NCBI RefSeq assembly: GCF_001723055.1 | Contig: NZ_MDCR01000144.1 | Coordinates: 1 to 39,947 of the forward strand | DNA from: Streptomyces niveus | GTDB taxonomy: Bacteria > Actinomycetota > Actinomycetes > Streptomycetales > Streptomycetaceae | Reading direction: 5' to 3' | Length of the DNA stretch: 39,947 nt | Part shown: piece by piece, positions 9,150 through 18,549 of the stretch | Position numbering within the stretch: the first letter of the stretch is position 1 | Layout of the letters: each line of letters opens with the position of its first letter | The notes under the pieces: generated by a model | Database searches by the model: none | Seen by the model: only the letters and a program-made list of their open reading frames with translations | What the model was told of the DNA's origin: nothing | Program-made: the position numbers and the translations under genes

Positions 9150-9326
9150 TGCTTCTGGTACGGAACCAGTGTGCCACGCCTGATCGTCGGCCATCAGGGC
9201 CGGGTGTGTGCGCTGACTCACAGACGGTGGCCGGGCGGCGACGGCGGGAGCGGCGGGCCGGGCGGTCGCGACACGGGCTCGTACCCTGTCGTCCCCCGGT
9301 GCGTCACACGCTGGCAGGCTTGGGCC

Positions 9327-10079
9327 ATGGCAACAATCCTCGTGACCGGCGGTACGGGAACACTCGGCAGACAGGTCGTGGACCGGCTGCGCACGGACGG
9401 GCACACCGTCCGGGCGCTGAGCCGCAGTTCAGAGCCGTACGCCGTCGATCTGCGCGACGACGACAGCAGGGGCCTCGACGAGGCGTTAAGAGGTGTGGAC
9501 GTGGTCGTCCACTGCGCTTCCTCGGCGTCGCCGCGCGGCGGTGACGACAGGGCGGCGGCGCATCTCGTGGAGTCGGCCGTACGCGCGAAGATTCCGCATC
9601 TTGTCTATGTCTCGATCGTCGGGGTCGACCGATTGCCGCTCGGCTACCACCGGACCAAGCGGGTCGTCGAGCGGATGGTCGAGGACTCGGGGCTCGGCTG
9701 GACGATTCTGCGCACGACCCAGTTCCACGACCTTGTGCTGCGGATGCTGGAGGGTGCGACGAAACTGCCGGTCGCGGCGCTGCTGCCGGCGGAGGTGCGG
9801 CTTCAGCCGGTCGGGTCGGCGGAGGTCGCGTCCCGGCTGGCGGACCTGGCCACGCGCCCGCCGTCGGGCCGGGTTCCCGACATCGGCGGTCCCGAGATCC
9901 TGACCGTGCGGGAGCTGGCCGACGTCTATCTGCGGGCGACGGGTCACAAGCGCCGGGTGCTGCCGATGCCGCTGTTCGGGAAGGCGTACGCGAGTTACCG
10001 CCGGGGCGATCAACTGGTGCCCGAACGGGCGGTGGGCAAGGAGACGTTCGAGGACTTCCTGGCGACTCGGAAGATGTGA
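9327..10079 (+). CDS. NmrA-like / atypical SDR NAD(P)-binding protein
   Basis: A 250-aa Rossmann-fold protein. The N-terminus MATILVTGGTGTLGRQVVD carries the GxxGxxG dinucleotide motif. YHRTKRVVERMVEDSGLGW supplies the YxxxK-like segment, and DIGGPEILTVRELADVYLRA is typical of the NmrA/epimerase-like group that senses or reduces with NAD(P)H. The substrate is unknown. The ATG at 9327 is chosen; the open frame extends upstream into the riboswitch and promoter area without protein-like sequence. The gene contains a TTA leucine codon at 9486-9488, the rare codon read by the bldA tRNA in Streptomyces, so expression may be developmentally timed. It runs divergently from the rib operon and converges on the ROK gene. 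Confidence 0.9.
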   Translation: MATILVTGGTGTLGRQVVDRLRTDGHTVRALSRSSEPYAVDLRDDDSRGLDEALRGVDVVVHCASSASPRGGDDRAAAHLVESAVRAKIPHLVYVSIVGVDRLPLGYHRTKRVVERMVEDSGLGWTILRTTQFHDLVLRMLEGATKLPVAALLPAEVRLQPVGSAEVASRLADLATRPPSGRVPDIGGPEILTVRELADVYLRATGHKRRVLPMPLFGKAYASYRRGDQLVPERAVGKETFEDFLATRKM

Positions 10080-10164
10080 ACCAGCGGGGCGCGGGTCGCA
10101 CGGGGATGCGCGGGAATTCACGAGGATGTGACACGGCGGCCGGCTGACGCCTCGCCGACGCCCC

Positions 10165-11349
10165 TCAGGCCGGTGGCGCGAAGAGGTCGTCCTGGGCCGC
10201 GTCGCGCGCTGTCAGGAGTGCTCCCCTCAGTACGGCGGCGCCGCCCAGCGGGCTCGCCACCACCTCCGTACGGAGGGGGGACATCTCCGCGAGCCGGGCC
10301 TCGACGCGGGAGGCGAGTTCCGGGCCGCCCGCGTGCCCGACCTCGCCGCCCAGGACCACGCGGCCCGGGTCGAGTACGGCGCTGATGGCGGCGGCGCCGA
10401 CCGCGAGCCGGCCGGCGAGGGCGTCGAGGAAGGCGTCGCCGGCCGTACCGGCCGTGTGGGCGGCGCGTACGACGGCCGCCGCCGGGGGCTCCTGGGGGCG
10501 GGCGTCGGCGAACAGGCCGTGGCGCTCGGCGAGTTCGCAGATGGCCGCGGACCCGGCGAGCGTATGGAACCCGCCGTCGCAGGCGGTGGCCGAGGGCAGC
10601 CCCGAGGTGCCGGGCACCGGAAGGAAGCCGATCTCGCCCGCGCCGCCCGAGGCGCCGCGCCGGACCTTGCCGTCCAGGACGAGGGCGGCGCCCACGCCGA
10701 GACCCAGCCACAGCAGGACGAAGGTGTCCGCGCCCTGGTCGCGGGCGGCGCCGACGCGCTGTTCGGCGACGGCGGCGAGATTGGTCTCGTTCTCCACGAG
10801 GACGGTGGCGGGCAGGCGTTCCTGGAGCGCGGCGACAAGTCTTCGGTGCCAGGCGGGGACTCCGCTGGTCTCGCGCAGTTCGCCGGTCACCGGGTCGATC
10901 AGTCCTGGCGCGCCGATGCCGACGCTGTGCAGCCGTACCGCGCCGGCCTCCCGGGCCGTGCGCTCCAGCAGGGCCGCGGCGCCCTCGACGGCCGGCTCGA
11001 TGCCGGTGTCGCCACCGACGGGCAGCACCGCTTCGGCGAGCGTCGCCCCGAGGAGGTCGGCGACGACGACGGCGACGCTCTGGGTCCGTACGTCGAGCGC
11101 CGCGAGATGCGCCCGGTCGGCGACCAGCCCGTACAGCCGCGCGTTGGGGCCGCGGCGGGCGCCGCCCGTCTCGCCGACGATCCTGACCAGGCCGGAGCCT
11201 TGCAGCCGCTCCACGAGGTCGGCGACGGTGGGGCGCGAGAGCCCGGTGAGCGTTTTGAGCTGTCCCGCCGTCAACGGGCCTTCTTCCTGGAGGAGTTCCA
11301 GGGCGAGGCGGTCGTTGATGGCGCGAGCCGTACTCGGGGATGCGGCCAT
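10165..11349 (-). CDS. ROK-family transcriptional repressor
   Basis: A 394-aa regulator. Residues ~10-75 form a MarR-like winged helix (ALELLQEEGPLTAGQLKTLT then GLSRPTVADLVERLQGSGLV). The rest is a ROK sugar-kinase-like domain with VENETNLAAVAEQ and GLGVGAALVLDGKVRRGASG. The usual zinc CxCGxxGC cluster is not recognisable (SATACDGGFHTLAGS instead), so effector binding may differ. The ATG at 11349 is used; another in-frame ATG at 11406 falls inside the palindromic operator candidate at 11401-11421 and is less likely. It is divergent from an MFS transporter, its probable target, which suggests a sugar- or metabolite-responsive pair. Confidence 0.92.
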   Translation of the reverse strand: MAASPSTARAINDRLALELLQEEGPLTAGQLKTLTGLSRPTVADLVERLQGSGLVRIVGETGGARRGPNARLYGLVADRAHLAALDVRTQSVAVVVADLLGATLAEAVLPVGGDTGIEPAVEGAAALLERTAREAGAVRLHSVGIGAPGLIDPVTGELRETSGVPAWHRRLVAALQERLPATVLVENETNLAAVAEQRVGAARDQGADTFVLLWLGLGVGAALVLDGKVRRGASGGAGEIGFLPVPGTSGLPSATACDGGFHTLAGSAAICELAERHGLFADARPQEPPAAAVVRAAHTAGTAGDAFLDALAGRLAVGAAAISAVLDPGRVVLGGEVGHAGGPELASRVEARLAEMSPLRTEVVASPLGGAAVLRGALLTARDAAQDDLFAPPA

Positions 11350-11400
11350 GCCTGGATCCTTCCAGATGTCCGCGATCTCTCGCGGGCGGCGCCATCTATT

Positions 11401-11421
11401 TATCATGCAGGGTTCCTGATA
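11401..11421. promoter_or_regulatory. Candidate ROK operator between ROK gene and MFS gene
   Basis: An imperfect dyad TATCA-N11-TGATA lies in the ROK/MFS intergenic space, 52 bases before the ROK start and 67 before the MFS start. It is AT-rich against its surroundings, as expected of an operator or overlapping promoters. Assignment to the ROK protein is inference from position. Confidence 0.45.
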
Positions 11422-11487
11422 GTTTACTGCCGCGCTGCCGCAGGGCTGCGCCGGCGTGACCGCGCCGCACGGGGAGGACGAGACGCC

Positions 11488-12720
11488 ATGCCGAGTGGAC
11501 CACCGGTCTTCGACGAACAACGACTGCGCCAGGCACGGTTCGCCGTGGCCGCCGTCTTCTGTGTGCACGGCTCCGTCACCGGCAGTTTCGCGACCCGGAT
11601 CCCCTGGATCCAGGACCACGCGGGGCTCAGCGCCGGGCAGTTGGGCCTCGCGCTGGCCTTCCCCGCCATCGGCGCGTCGGTCGCGATGCCGCTGGCCGGG
11701 GCGATCAGCCACCGGTTCGGCGCGCGTACGGCGCTGCGCGGGCTGCTCGCGCTGTGGACGCTCTCCCTCACGCTGCCCGCGCTCGCCCCCAATCTGCTGG
11801 CGCTCTGCCTGGCGCTGTTCGTGTACGGCGCCACCTCCGGCATGTCGGACGTGGCGATGAACGCGCTCGGTGTGGAGATAGAGAACCGGCTCGACAAGTC
11901 GATCATGTCGAGCCTGCACGGCATGTGGAGCACGGGCGCGCTGCTCGGCTCCGCGGGCGGCACGCTCGCCGCCCATATGGACAGCGACGCGCGCGTGCAC
12001 CATCTGATCGCGGCGACCGTGCTCACGGTCGCCGGTCTGATCGCCTGCCGGTGGGTGCTCGATCTGCGCAGCACGCCGGACGACGAGCCGCCGCCGCGCT
12101 TCGCGCTGCCGCCGAGGTCCGCGCTGCTCATCGGCGCCATCGGCTTCTGCGCGGTCTTCGCCGAGGGCGCGAGTCTCGACTGGTCGGCGGTGTATCTGGA
12201 GGACGTACTGGACACCTCCCCCGGCCTTGCCGCCGCGTCCACCACCGCCTTCGCGCTCACCATGGCCGTCGCACGGCTGCTGGGTGACCGGGTGGTCGAC
12301 CGCTTCGGCGCCGTACGGTGCGTCAGGGTGGGCGGCTTCTCCGCCACGCTCGGCGGCGCGCTGGTGGTCCTCGCGCCGAACCCGGTGGTCGCCATGGGCG
12401 GGTTCGCCCTCGTCGGTCTCGGGGTGGCGGTGGTCGTGCCGCTGGCCTTCGCCGCCGCCGGGCGCAGCGGGCCGAACCCCAGCCAGGCCATCGCGGGCGT
12501 CGCGACCATCACGTACACCTCGGGGCTGATCGCCCCCTCGGCGATCGGCGCGGTGGCCGACGCGACGTCACTGGTGGTCTCCTTCGGGCTGGTGACGGTG
12601 CTGGCCTTCGGGCTGGTGCTGGGCGCGAGCGTGCTGAAGACCGGGGACCGGCGTACGGCTCCGGCGGACGGGGCGGGGGCCGGGGCGCCGAAGCCCGCGC
12701 CCTCCATACAGAACGACTGA
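11488..12720 (+). CDS. MFS transporter (YbjJ-like)
   Basis: A 410-aa, 12-helix major facilitator. The N-terminal soluble stretch is short, TM1 follows RQARFAVAAVFCVHGSV, and the loop motif HRFGARTALRG lies between TM2 and TM3. GMSDVAMNALGVEIENRL is characteristic of the YbjJ-like group. The substrate is unknown. ATG at 11488 has GGAGG nine bases upstream. It is divergent from the ROK repressor and followed at once by a strong terminator. The transport direction cannot be told from sequence. Confidence 0.93.
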   Translation: MPSGPPVFDEQRLRQARFAVAAVFCVHGSVTGSFATRIPWIQDHAGLSAGQLGLALAFPAIGASVAMPLAGAISHRFGARTALRGLLALWTLSLTLPALAPNLLALCLALFVYGATSGMSDVAMNALGVEIENRLDKSIMSSLHGMWSTGALLGSAGGTLAAHMDSDARVHHLIAATVLTVAGLIACRWVLDLRSTPDDEPPPRFALPPRSALLIGAIGFCAVFAEGASLDWSAVYLEDVLDTSPGLAAASTTAFALTMAVARLLGDRVVDRFGAVRCVRVGGFSATLGGALVVLAPNPVVAMGGFALVGLGVAVVVPLAFAAAGRSGPNPSQAIAGVATITYTSGLIAPSAIGAVADATSLVVSFGLVTVLAFGLVLGASVLKTGDRRTAPADGAGAGAPKPAPSIQND

Positions 12721-12728
12721 ACGCACCG

Positions 12729-12773
12729 CTGACGGCGGACGCGGAAGGACAAACGGGCCGCGTCCGCCGTCAG
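12729..12773 (+). terminator. Perfect 16-bp terminator hairpin after MFS gene
   Basis: CTGACGGCGGACGCGG at 12729-12744 pairs perfectly with CCGCGTCCGCCGTCAG at 12758-12773 around a 13-base loop. There is no T tract, as is common in Streptomyces. It also marks the last clearly chromosomal sequence before the transposition remnant. Confidence 0.85.
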
Positions 12774-12790
12774 TTCAGGGCGCGAGGCTG

Positions 12791-13758
12791 AGCGCGAAGC
12801 GGAACCGGGATATCGCCGAGCGCCCGGAGGGGCCGTACGGGAAGCTGCGGCCGACCGTCCTGGCGAGTACCTGCTGATGGACACCACGCGGCTGGACGTG
12901 TTCGCGTTCGATCCGCTCACGCTGCGGTGGGTGCAGGCCGAGCTGACGGTGGCGATGGACTGGTACACCCGCTACATCACCAGGCTGCGCCTCACGCCGG
13001 TCGCGACGAAGGCGGTGGACGTCTGCGCGGTGCTCTACCAGGCGTTCCGGCCCCGGCCGGCAGGGCGGGACTGGCCGCGGCACGCGGTCTGGCCCGAACA
13101 CGGCATTCCCCGCACGCTGTTGCTGGACGTCGATGCGGCCGAGGGGCCGGGCCTCGCGTCTCCGCCGTTGGTTCCCGAGACGCTCGTGGTCGACCACGGC
13201 AAGGTGTACGTCTCGGAGCATCTGACATCCGTCTGCCGGCGGATGGGGATCTCGATCCAGCCCGCTCGGCTGCGAACCGGACGCGACAAAGGGCCTGTTG
13301 AGCGGTTCTTCGCACCCTGCGTGAGGAGCTGCTGGAGGCGCTGCCCGGCTACAAGGGCCCCGATATTCATGCGCGCGGCCAGGACCCGGAGGGTGAGGCG
13401 TTCTTCTTCCTCGACGAGTTGGAGGCGATCGTTAGGGAGTGGACCGCGGTGGTCTACCACTGCCACCCCCACGCGGGGCTCGTGGATCCCCGGGGTGCCG
13501 GGCCTGCGGATGTCGCCGGCGAAGATGTTCGAGCACGGCATGGCGCTGCGCATCTCGCGCGAGCAGGCGGCCCTCGAGCTGCCGTCACCGGACACCGCGA
13601 CGCTCGCCTCCGTACGCACAGCACTGGGCGCCACCCCGCCAGCGGAGCAGCCCGACCCATCGCAGCCCGAGGTCGAGATGAGCGATGACGATGCCGCCGA
13701 CCTGGAGGATCTTGCCGTCGAAGACGACTTCTACGCGGACGCCCTGGAGGACGTGTGA
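12791..13758 (+). pseudogene. Mu/TnsB-type DDE transposase, 5'-truncated and frameshifted
   Basis: Remnant of a retroviral-integrase-type transposase with a Mu-transposase C-terminal region. Homology starts abruptly at about 12791 (SAKRNRDIAERPEG), so the DNA-binding half and start are gone. Three single-base indels break the frame: one base lost near 12856 (before PGEYLLMDTTRLDVFAFD), one lost near 13311 (after GPVERFF) and one gained in GGGG near 13492 (before VPGLRMSPAKMFEHG), the last two cancelling. Catalytic-core pieces remain: LMDTTRLDVF for the first Asp, LVVDHGKVYVS for the second, GPVER for the Glu. The GTGA overlap at 13755 couples it to the ATPase. An open stretch exists from 12877. 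Confidence 0.88.
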
Positions 13759-14870
13759 GCACGGTCGGCGCGCTGGATCTGGGCAATCTGGCCCTGTCGC
13801 GCAAGGAGGACTTCCAGGCATTCGTCGACGCTCCGCGCCGCACCCAGCCCGAGCGGCTGAACCGTACGGAACTGCATGCCCTGGACGAGCAAGCCCGGTC
13901 CGCCTTCAACGGGGTCCGGCGGCAGTGGCACGCCAATCTGAGGCCGATCCGCACCCCTCAACTGGCCTCGCTGCATGAGGACTTGTGGGACATCGTTGAC
14001 AGCAACCAGCAGGACGGGGACAAGGCCAAGGGAGCGGTGGCCGTCGCCGCGTTCCCGGGGCTGGGCAAGACCACTGCGGTGCTCGCCTTCGCCCGCGCCT
14101 TCCACCGCCGCGAGGTCGCCGAGCACGGGGCGTTCACCGCGCAGGGGCATGAGCGGTGGCCGGTGTGCCGGGTCGGGCTGACGGGCAACACCGGCATGAA
14201 GGATCTGAACCGGGCGATGCTGGAGTTCTTCGGCCATCCCGGCCGCCACACGTCCACCGCCGCCCAGCTCGGCCTGCAAGCCCTGGACTGCATGCTGTTG
14301 TGCGAGGTCCGTGTGCTCATCCTGGACGACCTGCACTTCCTCAAGTGGCGCAAGACCAACGGGATCGAGGTCAGCAATCACCTGAAGTGGATCGCCAACG
14401 AGTTTCCCGTCACGCTCCTCAAGGTCGGTGTCGGTCTGGCGGACAAAGGACTGTTCAGCGAAGGCGAAAGGGCCGGCGACACGGCGCTGGCACAGACCGG
14501 TCGCCGTACCACGCGCCTGGACATGCCGCCCTTCAGCATCGACTCCGAGCAGGGGCGACTCCATTGGCGACACCTCCTGCTCGCCCTGGAGCAGCGCATT
14601 GTGCTGGCCGACGCCTATCCGGGCATGCTCGCCGACGACTTGTCCGACTACCTCTTCGCCCGCAGCACCGGGCACATCGGCTCGTTGATGACGCTCGTCA
14701 ACCGCGGCTGCCTGCGAGCGCAGCGCACCGGCGCCGAGCGCCTCACCCGCGACCTGCTCGACCAGGTCAGAAACGATGAGGCTGCCGAGCACGCCCGCAG
14801 AGAGCTTGAGTACGCGCTGAGTGAGGGCAAGGCCACCAGCCGGCCACGCAGAAACCGCGCGTCCCGGTGA
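13755..14870 (+). CDS. tniB: TniB/TnsC-type AAA ATPase of transposition module
   Basis: A 371-aa ATPase that in this transposon class links target selection (TniQ) to the transposase. Walker A is AAFPGLGKTTAVLAF near residue 98, Walker B is VLILDDLHFLKW near 192, and a sensor-like KVGVGL segment lies near 220. The GTG start at 13755 overlaps the transposase stop, and the stop overlaps the TniQ GTG, both as GTGA. The reading frame is intact end to end, unlike both neighbours. It is shorter on auxiliary domains than TnsC of classical Tn7 and matches the Tn5053 TniB type better. Without a working transposase it is probably inert. Confidence 0.9.
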   Translation: MSTVGALDLGNLALSRKEDFQAFVDAPRRTQPERLNRTELHALDEQARSAFNGVRRQWHANLRPIRTPQLASLHEDLWDIVDSNQQDGDKAKGAVAVAAFPGLGKTTAVLAFARAFHRREVAEHGAFTAQGHERWPVCRVGLTGNTGMKDLNRAMLEFFGHPGRHTSTAAQLGLQALDCMLLCEVRVLILDDLHFLKWRKTNGIEVSNHLKWIANEFPVTLLKVGVGLADKGLFSEGERAGDTALAQTGRRTTRLDMPPFSIDSEQGRLHWRHLLLALEQRIVLADAYPGMLADDLSDYLFARSTGHIGSLMTLVNRGCLRAQRTGAERLTRDLLDQVRNDEAAEHARRELEYALSEGKATSRPRRNRASR

Positions 14871-17055
14871 CCGCCGCGCGGCGGACCCTGCCGCTGCGGT
14901 ATCCGCCGCAACGGGGCGAAGCTCTCGATTCCTGGCTGGAGTTCCTGGCCGCCCGGCTGCACTGCCGGTTCGATGACCTGCTTCGCGCACTGAGCCTTCC
15001 GACCCAGGATGCGGTACTGGCCAAGCCGATGTCGTCGCGTTGGACGGTGCTGACCACGGGCGAGGAGATCACGTCGATCGCGGCGGTCTCCGGCGTTGCC
15101 GAGGACGACGTGGAGGCGATGACGCTGCAGCGCTTCGACGGCCACGCCGTCGTGATCCATCCCGGTCACCGCCGGGTGGAACCGCATCTGCTGTGGGGGC
15201 GGGCCGGATCCCGGTTCTGCCCCATGTGCCTGGCCGACAGCGGCGGGCGCTGGCAGCTGACCCGGCGCCTGGGCTGGTCATTCGCCTGCACCCAACACCA
15301 GGTTCTTCTGGCTGACCGCTGCCCGGACTGCCTCAAGATTCCGCGCTTGCGTGCCCACCCGCGCAGGGACACACCTCGCCTTGGCCTGTGCATGAGCCAG
15401 GCGCCCGGCCAGCCGCGCGGACGCCGCTGCCACCATCCGCTGACCGACACCCCCGTCACGGGCCTGTCGCCCGAGGGCGCCGCGCTGCGAACGCAACAGC
15501 TCATCGACACGCTCTTGGCGGCACCGGACGACCGGGTGACCTGGCCGCTGTATGTGCCGCACGACACGCCGCTGCGGGTCCTACTGAACGACGCACGGTG
15601 CCTGGGCGGACTGGTCCTCAACCACGCCGCTCCGAGCGACCTGGCCGACGGGTTCGAATCCGACGTACTTCGACGCCTGGAGCTCTACCGGTCCCGCCCG
15701 CCGACTGCAGGCGCGCACAACGAGGGCGGCGCTCAGCGGTTCAACGGCCACAGTTCCTTCGCCCCCAGCGATACCGCCGCTGCCGCGGTGGCCCTCGCCC
15801 TGGCCCTGCGCATCCTGACGGCACCGTCGGTGTCCGCCGCTGCCCAGGCCGCGCAGTGGCTGACCGACCGGGTCTCGGGCGGCGGCCGGCCGCTTCACCC
15901 CGGCGCTGTCGGCCTGTTGGGCGGCGGCCTCTCGCCGGGGCTGCATGCGGCGCTGCGCCGCAGCAGAGAGGCGAAGGTGATGCCGGTGGCGCGCCTGCGG
16001 CACCGTACCGCCATCGCCTCCACCCGCGCCCCGAGCAACCAGAACACCCGGGCGCCGATGCTGCCCACAGCCCTGTGGCCACAGTGGGCGCTGCGCCTGA
16101 CTCCCTGGCACCCCAGCGGCATGCCCGTGGCACGCCGCTGCGATGAACTCCTCACGGTGGCCTGCCTGCTGGCCGACAACACCACCCCGATCCGGGCCGC
16201 CACCCGCCTGACCGGTACCACGGTGAGCAGCCACAACGTGTCCTCCCTGCTCGCCGAACTCACGCGCCGCCCCGACTGCGCGGGCGTCATGCACGCCTTG
16301 ATCCTGCTCGCCGAACAGATCGATCAGCACGGCAGCCCCATCGACTACGCGCGACGTCGCGCCCTGTTCACCACCCGCTCCTGTTTCCTCGACCCGGCGC
16401 AATGGCGGAGCCTTCAGCGTCGGCTGCGTTCGAACCACCTCCCCGACATCGCACACGCCCAGCGCTGGGTCTTCCACACGCTGACCGGATCACCCCCACG
16501 CCTCGCGCACCCGGCCATCGCACCCGCGACCGCCTCGCAACGCGGGCAGTACCTGCGCTTTCGCTGGCGGATCCTGCCCGCCGAAGCGAACTGCTCCTGC
16601 ACACCGCGCGCACGATCCTCGACGAGCACCACATTGACGAACCCGTCCAGTGGACCCCACGCCTCGACCCCGCCCTTCTGCGTCCGCTGCGGCTGCCCGG
16701 GCCCGACCCTCACAGCATCACCGCGGCCGAACTCCACCGCGCGGTGCCTGACGGCGACTACTCCATCGCCCGCCTCGCGCACGCGCTGAACACCACGACG
16801 GCCCACGTGATCTACCTGCTGTCACAGCACCCAGTCGACTGGAGCCCGCCGCGGTTTCGCCGCACCCAGCACACCGCCACCCGCATCGGGCAATGGCACA
16901 CCTGGTACGAGGACAACGGCCTCTCCCTCCAGGACATCGCCGATCTCGAAGGAACGAGCCTGGCCACAGTGCGCCTGGCCCTGCTCAAGTACGGCGTCCA
17001 GCTTCGCCCAGCCGTGCCCCGACGGGGCCGACCAAGGAAACGGACACTCCCGTAG
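14867..17055 (+). pseudogene. tniQ: TniQ-family target-selection protein, frameshifted
   Basis: TniQ/TnsD-like protein. The N-terminal ~1-170 carries the TniQ domain with paired zinc-finger cysteines, FCPMCLADSGGRW then HQVLLADRCPDCLK. The frame opened by the GTG at 14867 runs well to RFRWRILPA near 16573 and then turns to nonsense, ending at 16789. Homologous sequence resumes one frame back as RRSELLLHTARTILDEHHID and runs to 17055, ending in an HTH-like LSLQDIADLEGTSLATVRLA and basic tail. Restoring one C in ATCCT around 16573 rejoins the parts into about 729 aa. Either recent decay or a consensus error would explain it. Confidence 0.85.
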
Positions 17056-17466
17056 GAGCGGGCGCGGCGACGGCCCTCCCGCCCTCCATCCCACGTACTC
17101 CTCTGGCGCTGATTCGTTTCGCCCCATCCGTGCGACCGCCGAGCTGACACACCTGGCAGCCACCTCGCTGCAGCCCCCGGCAGTGATAGGCACGGGTTAT
17201 GGCGTGATTCAGCACGCTCCTCTACCGGATCTTGACCTGCGTGCCTAACTTTGCAGGCAGGCGGAGGAGGACGAGGAGCGCCCCCTACTCATCTTCGCCG
17301 CGCTGGAGGCATAGCTACGACATGCCTCGACACCTTCGGCCTGTCCGCCGAGACGAACTGAGATAGACCGGAGTTGCCTGTGAGGTCGGAGGCAGTGCCA
17401 TGGCCAACCTCGACCGACGTATGCCGCCCAAGAGGCGCCACCCTTGGGCAGAAAGAGACCTCCCAC
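17056..17466. other. Gene-poor stretch between TniQ and adenosine deaminase
   Basis: About 410 bases without a convincing complete gene. It holds copy A of the shared promoter element (17198-17251). A short tail reading RQAEEDEERPLLIFAALEA and a TAG stop (about 17255-17314) looks like the C-terminal scrap of a lost protein, but is too short to assign. No transposon end repeat was recognised. Confidence 0.5.
17198..17251 (+). promoter_or_regulatory. Shared LysR-type promoter element, copy A
   Basis: TATGGCGTGATTC, nine bases later TCCTCTACCGG, with -35 CTACCG at 17222-17227, an 18-base spacer, and -10 TAACTT at 17246-17251. It matches the other three copies in TAT, the ATTC block, CCTCTACCGG and the spacer length. 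It points toward adenosine deaminase, whose start is 215 bases downstream, with the protein scrap between. It may therefore be an orphaned promoter. Confidence 0.6.
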
Positions 17467-18549
17467 GTGAACAACACCGACTCCGTGCCAAACGGCTCTA
17501 CACCAGGCACCCTTGACTCCGAAATGCTGCGGTTCTGCCGGGAGCTACCGAAGGTCGAACTCCATGTCCACCTCGAGGGATGCCTCGAACCCGACCTCCT
17601 CATGACGCTGGCCCAGCGCAACAACGTCACCGTCCCGTGGAAGACGGCCGACCAACTCCGCGCCGCCTACCGCTTCAAGAACCTCGCCTCGTTTCTCGAC
17701 CTGTACTTCGCCGGCTGCCAAGTGCTCTGCACCCGCCAGGACTTCTACGACCTCACCACCGCCTACCTGGAGCGCGCACACGCGGACGGTGTTGTTCACT
17801 GCGAGGTCTTCCTCGGCCCGCAGAGCTTCACCGACCGAAACATCGCCACCGGCACCGTCATGGACGGCGTCCTGGACGCCATCTCCGATGCCGGGCAGCG
17901 CTCCGGGATCAGTGCCTCGCTCCTGGTGAGCGCGCACCGCCATCGCAGCGAGAAGGAAGCCTTCGCGCTCTTGGACAGTGTTGCGCCGTGGGCCGACCGG
18001 ATCGCGGGTTTTGGCATGGGCGGCGCGGAGAACGGCAACCCACCGGCAAAGTTCACCCGCTACTTCGCCGAACTGCAACGGCAGGACTTCAAGACGACCA
18101 TTCATGCAGGCGAGGAGGGGCCCGCCGACTACGTACGGCAGGCGTTCGAACTTCTGCGGGTCGACCGGATCGACCACGGCATCGCCATTCTTGAGGACGC
18201 GAAGCTCGTCCAAGAGATCGTCGCCGCCCGAACACCGCTTACGGTATGCCCCACCTCGAATGCGAGGCTGAACGTCGTTTCGTCCCTCAACAGCCATCCA
18301 TTGCCGAAGATGCTTGCGGCTGGTCTCAACGTTTCGCTGCACTCGGACGATCCCGCGTACTTCGAGTCCTACCTCAGCGACACCTACGCGTCGAGCGCCG
18401 CCCACCTCGACCTCGAGCGCACCACCCTCGCCAACCTGGCCCGCAATGCGATCCGTTCGGCCTTCCTGCCGCCAGCGGCCCAACAGACGTACCTCGACCG
18501 CGTTGAGGCTCAGCTACAGCAACGGGGTGCTCAGGAACAAGCTGTGTGA
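17467..18549 (+). CDS. add: Adenosine deaminase
   Basis: Converts adenosine (or deoxyadenosine) to inosine in purine salvage. It is a 360-aa amidohydrolase-fold protein with all metal and catalytic motifs: the N-terminal HxH in ELHVHLEG, HAGE near residue 215, DHGIAI near 237 and HSDDPAYFES near 290. The GTG at 17467 (VNNTDSVPNG) has only a weak purine site, AGAAAGAG; ATG 17524 is an alternative that would trim the first 19 residues without touching the domain. It is followed 175 bases later by cytidine deaminase, forming a nucleoside-salvage pair on the accessory block. It is ordinary in length and far shorter than RADAR-type deaminases. Confidence 0.93.
   Translation: MNNTDSVPNGSTPGTLDSEMLRFCRELPKVELHVHLEGCLEPDLLMTLAQRNNVTVPWKTADQLRAAYRFKNLASFLDLYFAGCQVLCTRQDFYDLTTAYLERAHADGVVHCEVFLGPQSFTDRNIATGTVMDGVLDAISDAGQRSGISASLLVSAHRHRSEKEAFALLDSVAPWADRIAGFGMGGAENGNPPAKFTRYFAELQRQDFKTTIHAGEEGPADYVRQAFELLRVDRIDHGIAILEDAKLVQEIVAARTPLTVCPTSNARLNVVSSLNSHPLPKMLAAGLNVSLHSDDPAYFESYLSDTYASSAAHLDLERTTLANLARNAIRSAFLPPAAQQTYLDRVEAQLQQRGAQEQAV

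Larger units (their letters stand above)
12774..17055 (+). mobile_element. Decayed Tn5053/Tn7-like transposition module (transposase-TniB-TniQ)
   Basis: Three genes in the canonical order DDE transposase, TniB/TnsC-type ATPase and TniQ, coupled by GTGA overlaps. The transposase has lost its 5' part and carries three frameshifts, TniQ carries one, and only the ATPase is intact. No terminal inverted repeats or target duplications were recognised at either end, so the bounds are those of the genes. The left break is within 20 bases of the MFS terminator. The module is most likely an immobile relic. Confidence 0.8.

Noticed and set aside
14867..17055. Programmed -1 frameshift in TniQ
   Set aside because: There is no slippery heptamer or downstream pseudoknot at 16573, and neighbouring transposase indels point to decay or sequence error.
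13755..18549. AAA ATPase plus adenosine deaminase as a RADAR-like defence system
   Set aside because: The ATPase is a clear TniB in a transposase-TniB-TniQ set, and the deaminase is an ordinary 360-residue salvage enzyme, much smaller than RdrB, with TniQ between them.
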